Below are positions 48,708-56,987 of a stretch of 64,000 nucleotides of DNA, in pieces. The translations under genes and the position numbers were made by a program. The notes under the pieces were generated by a model, which saw only the letters and a program-made list of their open reading frames with translations, did not search any database and was not told where the DNA came from. The number at the start of each line of letters is the position of its first letter. The stretch's first letter is position 1. The DNA is from JAGREO01 sp020446285 (GTDB taxonomy: Bacteria > Pseudomonadota > Alphaproteobacteria > Geminicoccales > Geminicoccaceae), in assembly GCA_041398005.1 (NCBI GenBank), contig JAWKVP010000001.1:620001-684000 (forward strand), given 5' to 3'.

Positions 48708-50074
48708 GCGAGGGTGAACGCCATCCATCCGCGAGTGAACGGGATGAGAACTCCCTCGGCGGGCGCGTGCGCCGCTACGCACGGGTGGGTGGCACGTTTG
48801 CCGGGGAAGCCGCCCGGCTTGCCGGCCGACGGGTGATGGGGCGAAGTGTCGACCGGGGAGATCATGCCAGCCGGCTGCGCGAAGCCCTGGGCGGGCTCAA
48901 GGGACCGCTCATGAAGGTTGCGCAGATGATGGCGACCATTCCCGATGCCTTGCCGGCGGAGTACGCCGCCGAACTGGCGCAATTGCAGAGCAACGCCCCG
49001 CCGATGGGAAAGCCGTTCGTGCGCAGGCGGATGGAGGGTGAACTCGGTCGGGACTGGCAGCGGCACTTTCGTAGCTTTCCACTAGAACCGGCCGCTGCCG
49101 CATCGCTCGGCCAGGTGCACAAGGCCATACTCGCGGATGGCCGTGTGGTAGCTGCGAAGCTGCAATATCCGGATATTGCGGCCGCCGTGGATGCGGATCT
49201 GGCGCAGCTTCGCGTGATCTTCTCGCTGTACCGGCGTTACGACCGGGCGATCGATCCGGGCGAGATCTATGAGGAGATCGCCGAGCGTCTGCGCGAGGAA
49301 CTCGACTATCGGCGCGAGGCAAGGCATATCGCCCTCTACCGGGACATGCTCGGCGGCATCGACGACCTTCATGTACCCGAGGTGATCGGCGAGCTGTCCA
49401 CCGGTCGACTGCTTGCCATGACATGGCTCGATGGCGAGCGCCTGCTCGATTTCCGCGAGCGCGGGATCGAGGATCGCAACAGGCTGGCCCTGAACATGTT
49501 CAGGGCATGGTACACACCATTCTATCACTACGGGATCATCCACGGTGATCCGCATCTCGGCAACTACACCGTGCGCGAGGATCTGGGCGTCAATCTGCTC
49601 GATTTCGGCTGCGTGCGCGTGTTTCCTCCGGCATTCGCGAAAGGGGTCATTGACCTGTACTGGGCCGTGGCTCGCGGTGACCGGGATCTTGCCGTTCATG
49701 CCTATGAAAGCTGGGGCTTTACGGATCTGTCAGGAGAGCTGATCGAGGTCCTCAACGAGTGGGCATCCTTTCTTTATGCGCCACTGCTGGAGGATCGTCC
49801 AAGGCTCATCGACGAGACGAAAAGCGGTCGGCACGGGCGGGAAGTGGCGGGACGGGTGCATCAGCGCCTGCGGGATGTGGGCGGTGTGACGCCGCCGCGG
49901 GAATTCGTCTTCATGGACCGTGCCGCGATCGGTCTCGGCTCCGTGTTCATGCATCTCTCAGCCGAGATCAACTGGTACAGGGTGTTCATGGAACTGATCG
50001 ACGGTTTCGATGTCGATCAACTGGCCAGCCGACAGGATGCGGCATTGAGGAAGGCGGGACTTGTCGCCGGTTGA
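48704..50074 (+). CDS. UbiB/ABC1-family atypical kinase
   Basis: A 456-residue protein of the ABC1/ADCK/UbiB family, which supports ubiquinone synthesis or lipid handling. Conserved features: ASLGQVHKA (the A-rich loop variant), AKLQYP with the ATP-binding Lys, HGDPHLGNY (catalytic Asp) and LLDFGCVR (metal Asp). The KxGQ motif of the N-terminal extension reads KVAQ in LMKVAQMMATIPDALP. It starts with GTG overlapping pepF; GGAG is 5 bases before. A COQ9 gene lies 1 kb further on, which supports a ubiquinone-related role. Confidence 0.9.
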   Translation: MSEGERHPSASERDENSLGGRVRRYARVGGTFAGEAARLAGRRVMGRSVDRGDHASRLREALGGLKGPLMKVAQMMATIPDALPAEYAAELAQLQSNAPPMGKPFVRRRMEGELGRDWQRHFRSFPLEPAAAASLGQVHKAILADGRVVAAKLQYPDIAAAVDADLAQLRVIFSLYRRYDRAIDPGEIYEEIAERLREELDYRREARHIALYRDMLGGIDDLHVPEVIGELSTGRLLAMTWLDGERLLDFRERGIEDRNRLALNMFRAWYTPFYHYGIIHGDPHLGNYTVREDLGVNLLDFGCVRVFPPAFAKGVIDLYWAVARGDRDLAVHAYESWGFTDLSGELIEVLNEWASFLYAPLLEDRPRLIDETKSGRHGREVAGRVHQRLRDVGGVTPPREFVFMDRAAIGLGSVFMHLSAEINWYRVFMELIDGFDVDQLASRQDAALRKAGLVAG

Positions 50075-50094
50075 GACGAACAGGCGGCCAACGC

Positions 50095-50119
50095 AAAAAG
50101 CGCCGCACGAAGCGGCGCT
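50095..50119 (-). terminator. Rho-independent terminator for rpsU
   Basis: On the minus strand: stem AGCGCCGC / GCGGCGCT, 5-base loop, then TTTT. It follows rpsU by 31 bp and can also slow transcription arriving from the UbiB-like gene. Confidence 0.88.
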
Positions 50120-50149
50120 CTTGAAACGATATCGATCGCGATCGGCTTT

Positions 50150-50389
50150 CTAGAGCTCGTCCCGCTCCGCGCGCTTGCGAAGGAGCTTGCGATAACGCCG
50201 GATCGCCTCGGCCTTTTCGCGGGCCCGGCGCTCGGACGGCTTCTCGTAGTGGCGACGCATGCGCATTTCGCGGTAAAGACCTTCACGCTGCATTTTCTTC
50301 TTCAGTGCGCGAAGGGCCTGATCGACATTATTGTCGCGAACCTGAACCTCGACGATCTCACTCACTCCTTGGTTTGGCCTGTCCGTCAT
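50150..50389 (-). CDS. rpsU: 30S ribosomal protein S21
   Basis: A 79-residue basic protein with the S21 signature VQVRDNNVDQALRALKKKMQREG and the KPSERRAREKAEAIRR tail. S21 helps initiation near the anti-Shine-Dalgarno end of 16S rRNA. The start is unclear: ATG 50389 has no ribosome site and adds ten residues to the family norm, GTG 50365 overlaps the only good site (AAGGAG, 50370-50365), and the codon at the right distance is ATC (50356). A single gene with its own terminator. Confidence 0.93.
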   Translation of the reverse strand: MTDRPNQGVSEIVEVQVRDNNVDQALRALKKKMQREGLYREMRMRRHYEKPSERRAREKAEAIRRYRKLLRKRAERDEL

Positions 50390-50531
50390 TCATGCGATAA
50401 ATCACCAGCCGACGACAGCTTGTTCCAGCCGACCAGCGCGCACGAAAGGGTTCCGCCTTTCGGGGCTGGCGATCAATAACCGGTCGCACGTCGTTTGGCA
50501 AGCACATGAACGACAACAGGGGAGGTTTTCC

Positions 50532-51077
50532 TTGACACTTCGGAAAATTGCGCGCCTTGGCCATCCTGTTCTCCTCGAACGTGCCCGCGAGGTCGCGGAT
50601 CACGATGAACCGGAGATCCGGCGTCTCATCGATGACATGATCGAGACGTTGCGCGATGCCGGCGGGTTCGGCATTGCCGCTCCGCAGGTTCATGCAGCAC
50701 TGCGCATCATTCTCGTCGTGCATCTCGAAGAGGGGAATCGACCGCGCGGCGACGACCCGCTCGTTCTGCTCAACCCCATACTCGAGCCGGTCGGAAGCGA
50801 GCGCGAACTTGCCATCGAGGGGTGCCTTTCCATACCCGGCATCCGCGGTATCATTCCCCGCTACCGTGTCGTTCGCTATGACGGAATCGATCGCGACGGA
50901 AAGCCTCTTTCGGGTGAGGCGAGCGGGTTGTTCGCGAGGATCCTGCAGCATGAAGTCGATCATCTTGACGGAATTCTCTTTCCCGAACGCCTTGTTCACC
51001 CTTGTGACATGGCATTCGAGAGCGAACGCAAACATCTCGAGGACAGAATGAGGAGTGCGAACCATCATGTCGAATGA
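50532..51077 (+). CDS. def: peptide deformylase
   Basis: A 181-residue metal enzyme that removes formyl groups from new proteins. The three motifs are GFGIAAPQ (45-52), EGCLS (96-100, metal ligand C98) and QHEVDH (139-144, H140 and H144 with catalytic E141). The start is TTG at 50532, supported by GGGGAGG 6 bases upstream. No fmt gene is adjacent. It overlaps the COQ9 gene by 11 bp. Confidence 0.96.
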   Translation: MTLRKIARLGHPVLLERAREVADHDEPEIRRLIDDMIETLRDAGGFGIAAPQVHAALRIILVVHLEEGNRPRGDDPLVLLNPILEPVGSERELAIEGCLSIPGIRGIIPRYRVVRYDGIDRDGKPLSGEASGLFARILQHEVDHLDGILFPERLVHPCDMAFESERKHLEDRMRSANHHVE

Positions 51078-51744
51078 AGCACCGGTCGATGACGTCGATG
51101 CCCGGGTCGAGCGCCGGCAACTCAGGGACAGGGTGATCGAGGCGGCACTGGTCCATGCCGCGTTCGACGGCTGGACACGGAAGAGTCTGGTAGCTGCCGG
51201 CGCTGATGCCGACATCGACGCGGCGACCGTCAGGAGACTGTTCGCCGGCCGTTCCGACGCGGCGCTGGATGCGCTCGATGACTGGCTCGACCGGCAGATG
51301 CAGGCAAGCGTCGATCCCGAGGCGCTTCTGGCGATGCCTGTTCGAAAACGCATATCGGCGCTCGTGCGGGCACGCTTCGAACGTGTCGACAGCCATGAGG
51401 AGGCCATGCGCCGGGCGGCGCTTGCGCGCGGACTGCCCGGCAACATGGTTCGATCGGCGCGTTCGACATGGCGGACCGCGGACAGGATCTGGGATGCGGC
51501 CGGATTTGCCGACCGCAGCGCCGACGGTTTCAGCCGGTACACGCGGCGCGGACTGCTCGTCGGTATCCTCGTCTCCACATTCCTCTTCTGGGTCGAGGAT
51601 CGCTCCGACGATCATGCCGACAGCTGGGCGTTTCTCGACCGCCGCATCGACAATGCGCTGGCGATCGGAAAGGCCTCCGCCGGGCTCAAGCGGCATGTTC
51701 CCTTTCTGGACCGCATTCCCGTGCCGAAGCGGCGGATGGCCTGA
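51067..51744 (+). CDS. COQ9 family protein
   Basis: A 225-residue protein with an N-terminal TetR-like helical fold and the COQ9 C-terminal region (TWRTADRIWDAAG and RSDDHADSWAFLDRRIDNAL). In mitochondria COQ9 binds lipids and assists COQ7 in ubiquinone synthesis; bacterial members are presumed to act likewise. It should not be taken for a DNA-binding repressor. The ATG at 51067 has GAGGAG 11 bases upstream; GTG at 51055 abuts that site and is less likely. Confidence 0.88.
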   Translation: MSNEAPVDDVDARVERRQLRDRVIEAALVHAAFDGWTRKSLVAAGADADIDAATVRRLFAGRSDAALDALDDWLDRQMQASVDPEALLAMPVRKRISALVRARFERVDSHEEAMRRAALARGLPGNMVRSARSTWRTADRIWDAAGFADRSADGFSRYTRRGLLVGILVSTFLFWVEDRSDDHADSWAFLDRRIDNALAIGKASAGLKRHVPFLDRIPVPKRRMA

Positions 51745-51753
51745 CGAGCTTTT

Positions 51754-51795
51754 CCCGTTCAGATGGAACCATCTGAACGACCAGGAAATGCGGCG
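51754..51795. repeat. dispersed palindromic element, copy 2
   Basis: A 42-bp element with a perfect 10-bp inverted repeat (GTTCAGATGG AA CCATCTGAAC at 51757-51778), then the tail GACCAGGAAATGCGGCG. It matches copy 1 (2630-2671) at 35 of 42 positions. It lies between the convergent COQ9 and flgH genes. Confidence 0.75.
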
Positions 51796-51816
51796 AAACA
51801 ACGAGCTGGAGCCGTC

Positions 51817-51840
51817 TTCCCGATTTTACCTGATCGGGAA
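51817..51840. terminator. hairpin between convergent COQ9 and flgH genes
   Basis: Stem TTCCCGAT / ATCGGGAA, 8 perfect pairs with an 8-base loop, 22 bp after the palindromic element. No T run. It probably helps end transcription from both sides. Confidence 0.5.
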
Positions 51841-51890
51841 ACGCTCGAGCGTCGCGCGCGGTTGTTCGCTTCCAGACCGTGGGACGGGCA

Positions 51891-52643
51891 TCAGTAGGGG
51901 AGAATGATGTCGAGGAACTGGGCGCCGTAGCGTGGTTGCTGGACATCGGAGATATGCCCGCGACCACCATAGGCAACGCGCAGTTCGGCGATCTTCTCAT
52001 GGCTGATGGAATTCTGCGGGGTGACGTCCTCGGGACGGACGATGCCTCCGACCACGATTTCGCGGACTTCGTAGTTCACGCGGATCTCCTGGCGCCCCTG
52101 AACGACGAGATTGCCGTTGGGCAGGATCTGGGTGATGACCGCGGCGATGTTGAGGTCGATATCCTCGGAGCGGGCGACTTCGCCGGTGCCGCGGTTGGAC
52201 ATGCCGCTTTCGGCGTCGACCATGGTGTCGGGAACGACGTCGCCCGGCAGGAAACCCGTGACCATCTCCTCGAACCCGAGCACGTTGGCGAGCCCGAGGC
52301 TGTCGCTGTTGGTGCGCGAGCGGCTGGTCTCGTTGCTCAGGTTGGCACGGTCGGCAATCGTTACATTGACGGTGAGGACATCGCCGAGGCGCCGTGCGCG
52401 CTGGTCGCGGAAGAAGCCGCGCGCGCCCTCGCGCCAGAGCGAATTCGCGCCGGCGCTGACGGACGGGCCGGGTGGCGGCACAGGCAGTGAAACCGGGCGA
52501 TAGCCGGGTTCGTTGCGCGGATCCTCGATGGGCTTGAGCTCGGGAACCTGACCGACCTGCGTAAGCCGTTCGACAGTGTTGCATCCCGCAAGGACGAAGA
52601 GTGCTGCGATGGCAAGGGCGCGTGTTCTGTTCGTCCTGTTCAT
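51891..52643 (-). CDS. flgH: flagellar L-ring lipoprotein FlgH
   Basis: The outer membrane L-ring protein, 250 residues. A lipoprotein signal with lipobox LAGC places the modified Cys at 21. The conserved NSLWREGARGFFRDQRARRLGDVLTVNV and the C-terminal QPRYGAQFLDIILPY are present. It is the last gene of flgF-flgG-flgA-flgH and overlaps flgA by ATGA. Its P-ring partner flgI is not in the window. Confidence 0.96.
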   Translation of the reverse strand: MNRTNRTRALAIAALFVLAGCNTVERLTQVGQVPELKPIEDPRNEPGYRPVSLPVPPPGPSVSAGANSLWREGARGFFRDQRARRLGDVLTVNVTIADRANLSNETSRSRTNSDSLGLANVLGFEEMVTGFLPGDVVPDTMVDAESGMSNRGTGEVARSEDIDLNIAAVITQILPNGNLVVQGRQEIRVNYEVREIVVGGIVRPEDVTPQNSISHEKIAELRVAYGGRGHISDVQQPRYGAQFLDIILPY

Positions 52644-53371
52644 CGATGGACTCCCATGGGCGAGCTGGCGACCACCGCTTTCCTGTAGTCGGTGACGATG
52701 GCGCGAAAGCGCTTGCCGCTGTCGAGGTTGGCGAGACGCACGATCTCGCCGGCGGCGCCCTCATCGAGAGCCTCGGCGAGTGCCGCGAGTTCGAGACCCG
52801 GAGCCTTGAAGACGACCTCGACGATCTCGCCCTGGCGGATGAGGCGGGGTTCGATGAGATCGGCTGCGTAGACGGGCTGGTCACGGCGCAGCGGCTTGCG
52901 CGATTCCTTGCCGTCAACGAGAGCAACGCTTTCGACCACGCCCTCGCGAAGCCGGCTCGACGGTTCGAAGCGGATTTCGAATTCGCGTGCGGCGAGCGTT
53001 TCGCCGCGCCGGTGAGTGCGCGTCGGCACGACCACGGGCAGCATTTCCTCGATCCTCCCCTTGATGCCGATGAGGCTGTGTTCGCCGCTTTCGAGCCTTG
53101 CGCTCACGCGTGCATCGAACATGCCGGTCTCGGCATTCGTGGTGAGGTCGATCAGATCGATCGTCATCGGACTGCGCGCGCGGTTGGCCATCGGCAGGGC
53201 GGGCTGGTGGATGCGGATATCCAGACGGCGGTCATCGCGATCGACCCCGAGATCGGCCATGATCAGGGCTTCCAGCCGCTCGCGGGTCAGGGGTTCGCCG
53301 GGCATCAGCCGGTCGGCATGTGCCGACGCCGTCGTTACGGCGATCGTCAGGAGAAAAAGCAGGATGCGCAT
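52640..53371 (-). CDS. flgA: flagellar P-ring assembly chaperone FlgA
   Basis: A 243-residue periplasmic chaperone for FlgI. A signal peptide (MRILLFLLTIAVTTASAHA) precedes two SAF-like beta domains; THRRGETLAAREFEIRF and LRRDQPVYAADLIEP are typical, as is the ending GKRFRAIVTDYRKAVV. It lies between flgG (14 bp upstream) and flgH (overlapping). Confidence 0.94.
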   Translation of the reverse strand: MRILLFLLTIAVTTASAHADRLMPGEPLTRERLEALIMADLGVDRDDRRLDIRIHQPALPMANRARSPMTIDLIDLTTNAETGMFDARVSARLESGEHSLIGIKGRIEEMLPVVVPTRTHRRGETLAAREFEIRFEPSSRLREGVVESVALVDGKESRKPLRRDQPVYAADLIEPRLIRQGEIVEVVFKAPGLELAALAEALDEGAAGEIVRLANLDSGKRFRAIVTDYRKAVVASSPMGVHR

Positions 53372-53385
53372 GGTTGTTTCACCGG

Positions 53386-54171
53386 TCAGCGGAGCTGGGC
53401 CACGGCCGCCATCATCTCGTCGGAGGCGGAAATGATCTTCGAATTCAGGTCGTAGGCCCGCTGGGCGGTGATGAGCGCGGTAATCTCCTGCACCGGATTG
53501 ACGTTCGAGCCTTCGAGGAAGCCCTGCAGCATGGTGCCGAACCCGTCAGCTCCGGGATTGCCGATGGTGGCGGGACCCGAGGCCGGCGTCTCCATGAGAA
53601 AATTGTTGCCGATCGCTTCGAGGCCGGCGGAATTGACGAAGCTCGCAAGTTCGAACTGGCCCACTTCGACAGGTGCTATCTGTCCCTGAACCTTGGCCGC
53701 GACGATGCCTTCGGCGTTGATGGTGAGCTCGACGGTGTCGTTTGGTACGGTCAGGCCGGGACTGATGGGATAGCCGTCGGCATTGACGATCTCGCCATCC
53801 GGACTGAGCTGGAAATTCCCCGAGCGTGTGTAGGCCGTATCGCCGTTGGGAAGATCGACGATGAAGAAGCCCTCTCCCTGTATGGCGATGTCGAGCTTGT
53901 TCTCGGTGCCGAGAACATCACCCTGTTCGTGAATCCGGTAGACGGCTGCGGTCTTGACACCAAGGCCGAGCTGTACGCCTGCGGGCACGACGGTTCCGGT
54001 ATCCGAGGATTCCGAACCGATGCGGCGCTGGCTCTGGTAGAGCAGATCCTGAAACTCCGGCCGCCGGCGCTTGTAACCGGTCGTGGTCATGTTCGCCACA
54101 TTGTTCGAGATCACTTCGACATGCAGCTGCTGGGCCATCATGCCGGTAGCGGCAACATTCAATGAGCGCAT
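53386..54171 (-). CDS. flgG: flagellar distal rod protein FlgG
   Basis: The 261-residue distal rod protein. The N-terminal LHVEVISNNVANMTTTGYKRRRPEFQDLLYQ and C-terminal EGSNVNPVQEITALITAQRAYDLNSK are the conserved axial-protein helices. The length is the usual 260-262. It follows flgF in the operon. Confidence 0.98.
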   Translation of the reverse strand: MRSLNVAATGMMAQQLHVEVISNNVANMTTTGYKRRRPEFQDLLYQSQRRIGSESSDTGTVVPAGVQLGLGVKTAAVYRIHEQGDVLGTENKLDIAIQGEGFFIVDLPNGDTAYTRSGNFQLSPDGEIVNADGYPISPGLTVPNDTVELTINAEGIVAAKVQGQIAPVEVGQFELASFVNSAGLEAIGNNFLMETPASGPATIGNPGADGFGTMLQGFLEGSNVNPVQEITALITAQRAYDLNSKIISASDEMMAAVAQLR

Positions 54172-54210
54172 TTCATTCCCCGGTTTGTTTCATTCTCGGA
54201 CAAGAGCCAT

Positions 54211-54933
54211 TCACGCCTGGGCATCGAGCATCTGGTCCACCGACCGGCGCACGAGGTCATGGTGGGTTTCGATGAATTTCTGCGTGTTCTGGAACGCTCG
54301 CAGCGTTTCCATCATGTCGGTCATCTCGAGCACCGCATTGACGTTCGAGGTTTCGAGATGTCCCTGGAGAACGCGTGGTGCCTCGAGCGGCTGCGGCTGC
54401 TGGTCGGTGACATAGCGATTGCTGCCGGCCCGCTTCATCGCCTGCTCGTCGGCGAACGCCACGATCTGGATGCGCCCGGCGATACCCAGTTCGGTCGAAA
54501 TCGTGCCGTCGGTGGCAATGGCAATCTCGCCGCCACCGGCGGGAATGGCGATCGGCGCGCCGCCATCGTCGAGGATCGGATCGCCATCCGCGCTCACGAG
54601 TTCGCCGAAACTGTTGAGCGCGAGGTGGCCGTCGCGGGTATAGGCCAGACCCGTCGCCGTCTGCACGGCCATGTAACCGGGCCCGTCGACGGCGAGATCG
54701 AGCGGGTTGCCCGTGGTCGTGAGTTCGCCGGGCGAGAGGTCACGCACGAGCCCCCGATCCTGAACGAAACCGACATCGCCGGGCCGGTCGGCATCGACCA
54801 GCAATGTATCGAAATCCAGTTTCTCGGCCTTGAAGCCGGTGCTCGCCATGTTGGCGACATTACCGGCAATGACCGTCATCCTGTTCTGCAGGGCGATCTG
54901 TCGGCTCAAGGCGATGTAGGCGGTATTGTCCAT
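54211..54933 (-). CDS. flgF: flagellar proximal rod protein FlgF
   Basis: A 240-residue rod protein. N-terminal RQIALQNRMTVIAGNVANMASTGFKAE and C-terminal HLETSNVNAVLEMTDMMETLRAFQ match the rod family, with the flgF-type start MDNTAYIALSRQ. It heads the flgFGAH operon. A sigma-54-like promoter lies 32-46 bp upstream. Confidence 0.96.
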   Translation of the reverse strand: MDNTAYIALSRQIALQNRMTVIAGNVANMASTGFKAEKLDFDTLLVDADRPGDVGFVQDRGLVRDLSPGELTTTGNPLDLAVDGPGYMAVQTATGLAYTRDGHLALNSFGELVSADGDPILDDGGAPIAIPAGGGEIAIATDGTISTELGIAGRIQIVAFADEQAMKRAGSNRYVTDQQPQPLEAPRVLQGHLETSNVNAVLEMTDMMETLRAFQNTQKFIETHHDLVRRSVDQMLDAQA

Positions 54934-54964
54934 GGGGTTCCCGTTTGTAACGCCGGAGGTTCAG

Positions 54965-54979
54965 CATCTTTCGTGCCAG
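54965..54979 (-). promoter_or_regulatory. sigma-54-like promoter upstream of flgF
   Basis: On the minus strand TGGCACGAAAGATGC matches the -24/-12 consensus TGGCACG-N4-TTGC with one change (ATGC for TTGC) and the correct GG-GC distance. It would start transcription about 20 bases before flgF. In Caulobacter many class III rod and hook genes use sigma-54. Confidence 0.6.
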
Positions 54980-55085
54980 GCCACGGGAATTGCGGGTTTT
55001 GGGAAATTCACCACAGGCGGATGGCAGAAATTGCCCGGCAGGAAATGCCGGGGCGGCAGGGTTGGAACCCTCTGGAAAGAAAGTG

Positions 55086-55091
55086 TTAACC
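55086..55091 (+). promoter_or_regulatory. possible CtrA half-site upstream of fliL
   Basis: TTAACC, one half of the CtrA consensus TTAA-N7-TTAA, lies 56 bp before fliL. The second half is not present at the right spacing, so this is only suggestive. Caulobacter fliLM is CtrA-controlled. Confidence 0.25.
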
Positions 55092-55146
55092 ACGAGCGTG
55101 ATAAAAAACCGGCCATTCGGGAAGTGATCCAAGGAGACCGGCGGAC

Positions 55147-55755
55147 ATGTCTGAAGAGAATGGCGATGCGGATGATGGCGAAGGCAAGAAGGGCGGAAAG
55201 CTCAAGCTGATCATCATTGCGGTGGCGGGCCTCCTCGTCCTCGGCGGTGGTGGCGGTGCCGCAGCCTATTTCCTCGGCCTGTTCGGCGGATCGGATGAAA
55301 CCGCGGCGCATGCAGACGAGGGCGACGGGCATGGAGAGCAGGCCGCCGATGCCCATGGCGAGGAACCGCACGGCGACGGTCATGGCGAGGAGACCGCCGA
55401 CGCTCACGCTGCGGATGCCCATGGGGGCGGTGCGGAAGCTGAGGGCGAGGGGGTTGTCTTCGTCGACATGCCCGATGTGCTCGTCAACCTCCAGACGGCG
55501 GGTTCACGCATGCGGTTCCTGAAGATGCGCGTTGCTCTGGAAACACCGAGCGCGGACGTGGCGGCGAGGGTGCAGGCGCTGACACCGCGGATCATGGACA
55601 GTTTCCAGATGTATCTGCGCGCGCTCACCGTTGACGAGATCAAGGGATCGACCGGGATGCAGCGCCTGAAGGAAGAGCTGATGGCGCGGATCAATCACGC
55701 GGTCGCACCCAATCGGGTCGATGACCTTCTCGTCAAGGAAATGCTGGTCCAGTAG
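55147..55755 (+). CDS. fliL: flagellar basal body protein FliL with His-rich linker
   Basis: A 202-residue single-pass membrane protein that forms a ring around the stator in other bacteria. The membrane helix is at about 20-46. A low-complexity linker at 50-101 is rich in His, Asp, Glu, Gly and Ala, with seven His (55, 62, 70, 75, 79, 87 and 92). The periplasmic stomatin-like domain follows from VVFVDMPDVLVNLQT. It precedes fliM by 23 bp and is divergent from flgF. Confidence 0.95.
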   Translation: MSEENGDADDGEGKKGGKLKLIIIAVAGLLVLGGGGGAAAYFLGLFGGSDETAAHADEGDGHGEQAADAHGEEPHGDGHGEETADAHAADAHGGGAEAEGEGVVFVDMPDVLVNLQTAGSRMRFLKMRVALETPSADVAARVQALTPRIMDSFQMYLRALTVDEIKGSTGMQRLKEELMARINHAVAPNRVDDLLVKEMLVQ

Positions 55756-55778
55756 GGGTCAGACGGAAAGGCCAGCGG

Positions 55779-56987
55779 ATGGTTCCCGGCAACGGCGATG
55801 AAGAGGAAGTCGATCAGGACGCCATGGCGGCCGAGTGGGCTGCCATGGCCGGTGACGACGATGGCGGGGAAGGGGTCGACCAGGACGCCATGGCGGCCGA
55901 ATGGGCCGCCGGGTCCGGTGGCGGCGAGGACGAACTCGCCTCGAGCTGGGCCGCCGAACTGGGTTCGGACGATCTCGGTGCGGCGAGTGGAGATGTCCCT
56001 GTAGTCGAGGGATCCGGTGGTCGTGACCTGAACCAGAACGAGATCGACAATCTTCTCGGGTTCGAGGAGAACAGCGCGACCACCGAGCGCTCCGGAATTC
56101 TCGCAATCATCAATTCGAACGACATCAGCTACGAGCGCCTGCCGATGCTCGAGGTGGTGTTCGATCGTCTCGAACGCATGCTGACGACCAGCGTGCGAAA
56201 TTTCACCTCCGAGAATGTCGATATCAATCTGGAGAACATCACCGCCCAGCGTTTCGGTGACTATCTCAATTCGGTACCGCTGCCGGCGATGATTTCCGTA
56301 TTCAAGGCAGTGGAATGGGATAATTTCGGTCTGATCACTGTCGACAGTCCGATGATTTATTCCATAGTTGATGTTCTGCTCGGTGGGCGACGGGGCACCA
56401 TTCCGATGCGGGTCGAGGGCCGCCCCTATACGACGATCGAGGCATCGCTCGTGGAGCGGTTGATCCGGCTCGTCCTTGCCGACCTGAGTTCGGCGTTCGC
56501 GCCGATCACGCCCGTGCAGTTCCGTTTCGACCGCATGGAAACCAATCCGCGTTTCGCTGCCATTGCCCGTCCCGGCAATGCCTGCGTGGTCTTCAAGCTG
56601 CGGATCGACGTCCAGGATCGCGGTGGCTGTATCGAGTTTCTCATACCCTATGCAACGCTCGAACCGGCCCGGGATCTGCTCCTTCAGATGTTCATGGGCG
56701 AAAAGTTCGGGCGGGATTCGATATGGGAAAATCACCTGGCCCGCGAAATTCTCGTGACCGAGGTCGATCTCGAAGCGGTTCTCGATGAACAGACGGTAAG
56801 CCTGCATGACGTCACCCGCTGGAAGGTGGGGACCATTCTTCCGCTCAACAGTCGCGACAACAGCAGTGTCGTCGTGCGTTGCGGCAACGTGCCGATGCTC
56901 AAGGGGCGCGTGGGCAGGATCGGCGACCATATGGCCATCGAGATCGAGGAATCACTCAAGGGTGTGGAGGCGCTGGCAGTTGACTGA
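55779..56987 (+). CDS. fliM: flagellar motor switch protein FliM with repeated N-terminus
   Basis: The switch protein, 402 residues against about 330-370 in most bacteria. The CheY-P binding motif normally at the very N-terminus (LSQxEIDALL) is found here at 84-93 as LNQNEIDNLL. In front of it is an acidic extension with a 12-residue repeat VDQDAMAAEWAA at 11-22 and again at 33-44, plus a degenerate third copy at 51-62. The middle and C-terminal SpoA domains are complete. It overlaps the DUF6468 gene. Confidence 0.96.
   Translation: MVPGNGDEEEVDQDAMAAEWAAMAGDDDGGEGVDQDAMAAEWAAGSGGGEDELASSWAAELGSDDLGAASGDVPVVEGSGGRDLNQNEIDNLLGFEENSATTERSGILAIINSNDISYERLPMLEVVFDRLERMLTTSVRNFTSENVDINLENITAQRFGDYLNSVPLPAMISVFKAVEWDNFGLITVDSPMIYSIVDVLLGGRRGTIPMRVEGRPYTTIEASLVERLIRLVLADLSSAFAPITPVQFRFDRMETNPRFAAIARPGNACVVFKLRIDVQDRGGCIEFLIPYATLEPARDLLLQMFMGEKFGRDSIWENHLAREILVTEVDLEAVLDEQTVSLHDVTRWKVGTILPLNSRDNSSVVVRCGNVPMLKGRVGRIGDHMAIEIEESLKGVEALAVD

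Noticed and set aside
51067..51744. A TetR-type repressor in place of COQ9
   Set aside because: The N-terminal helices resemble TetR, but the C-terminal WRTADRIWDAAG and DHADSWAFLDRRID stretches are specific to COQ9.
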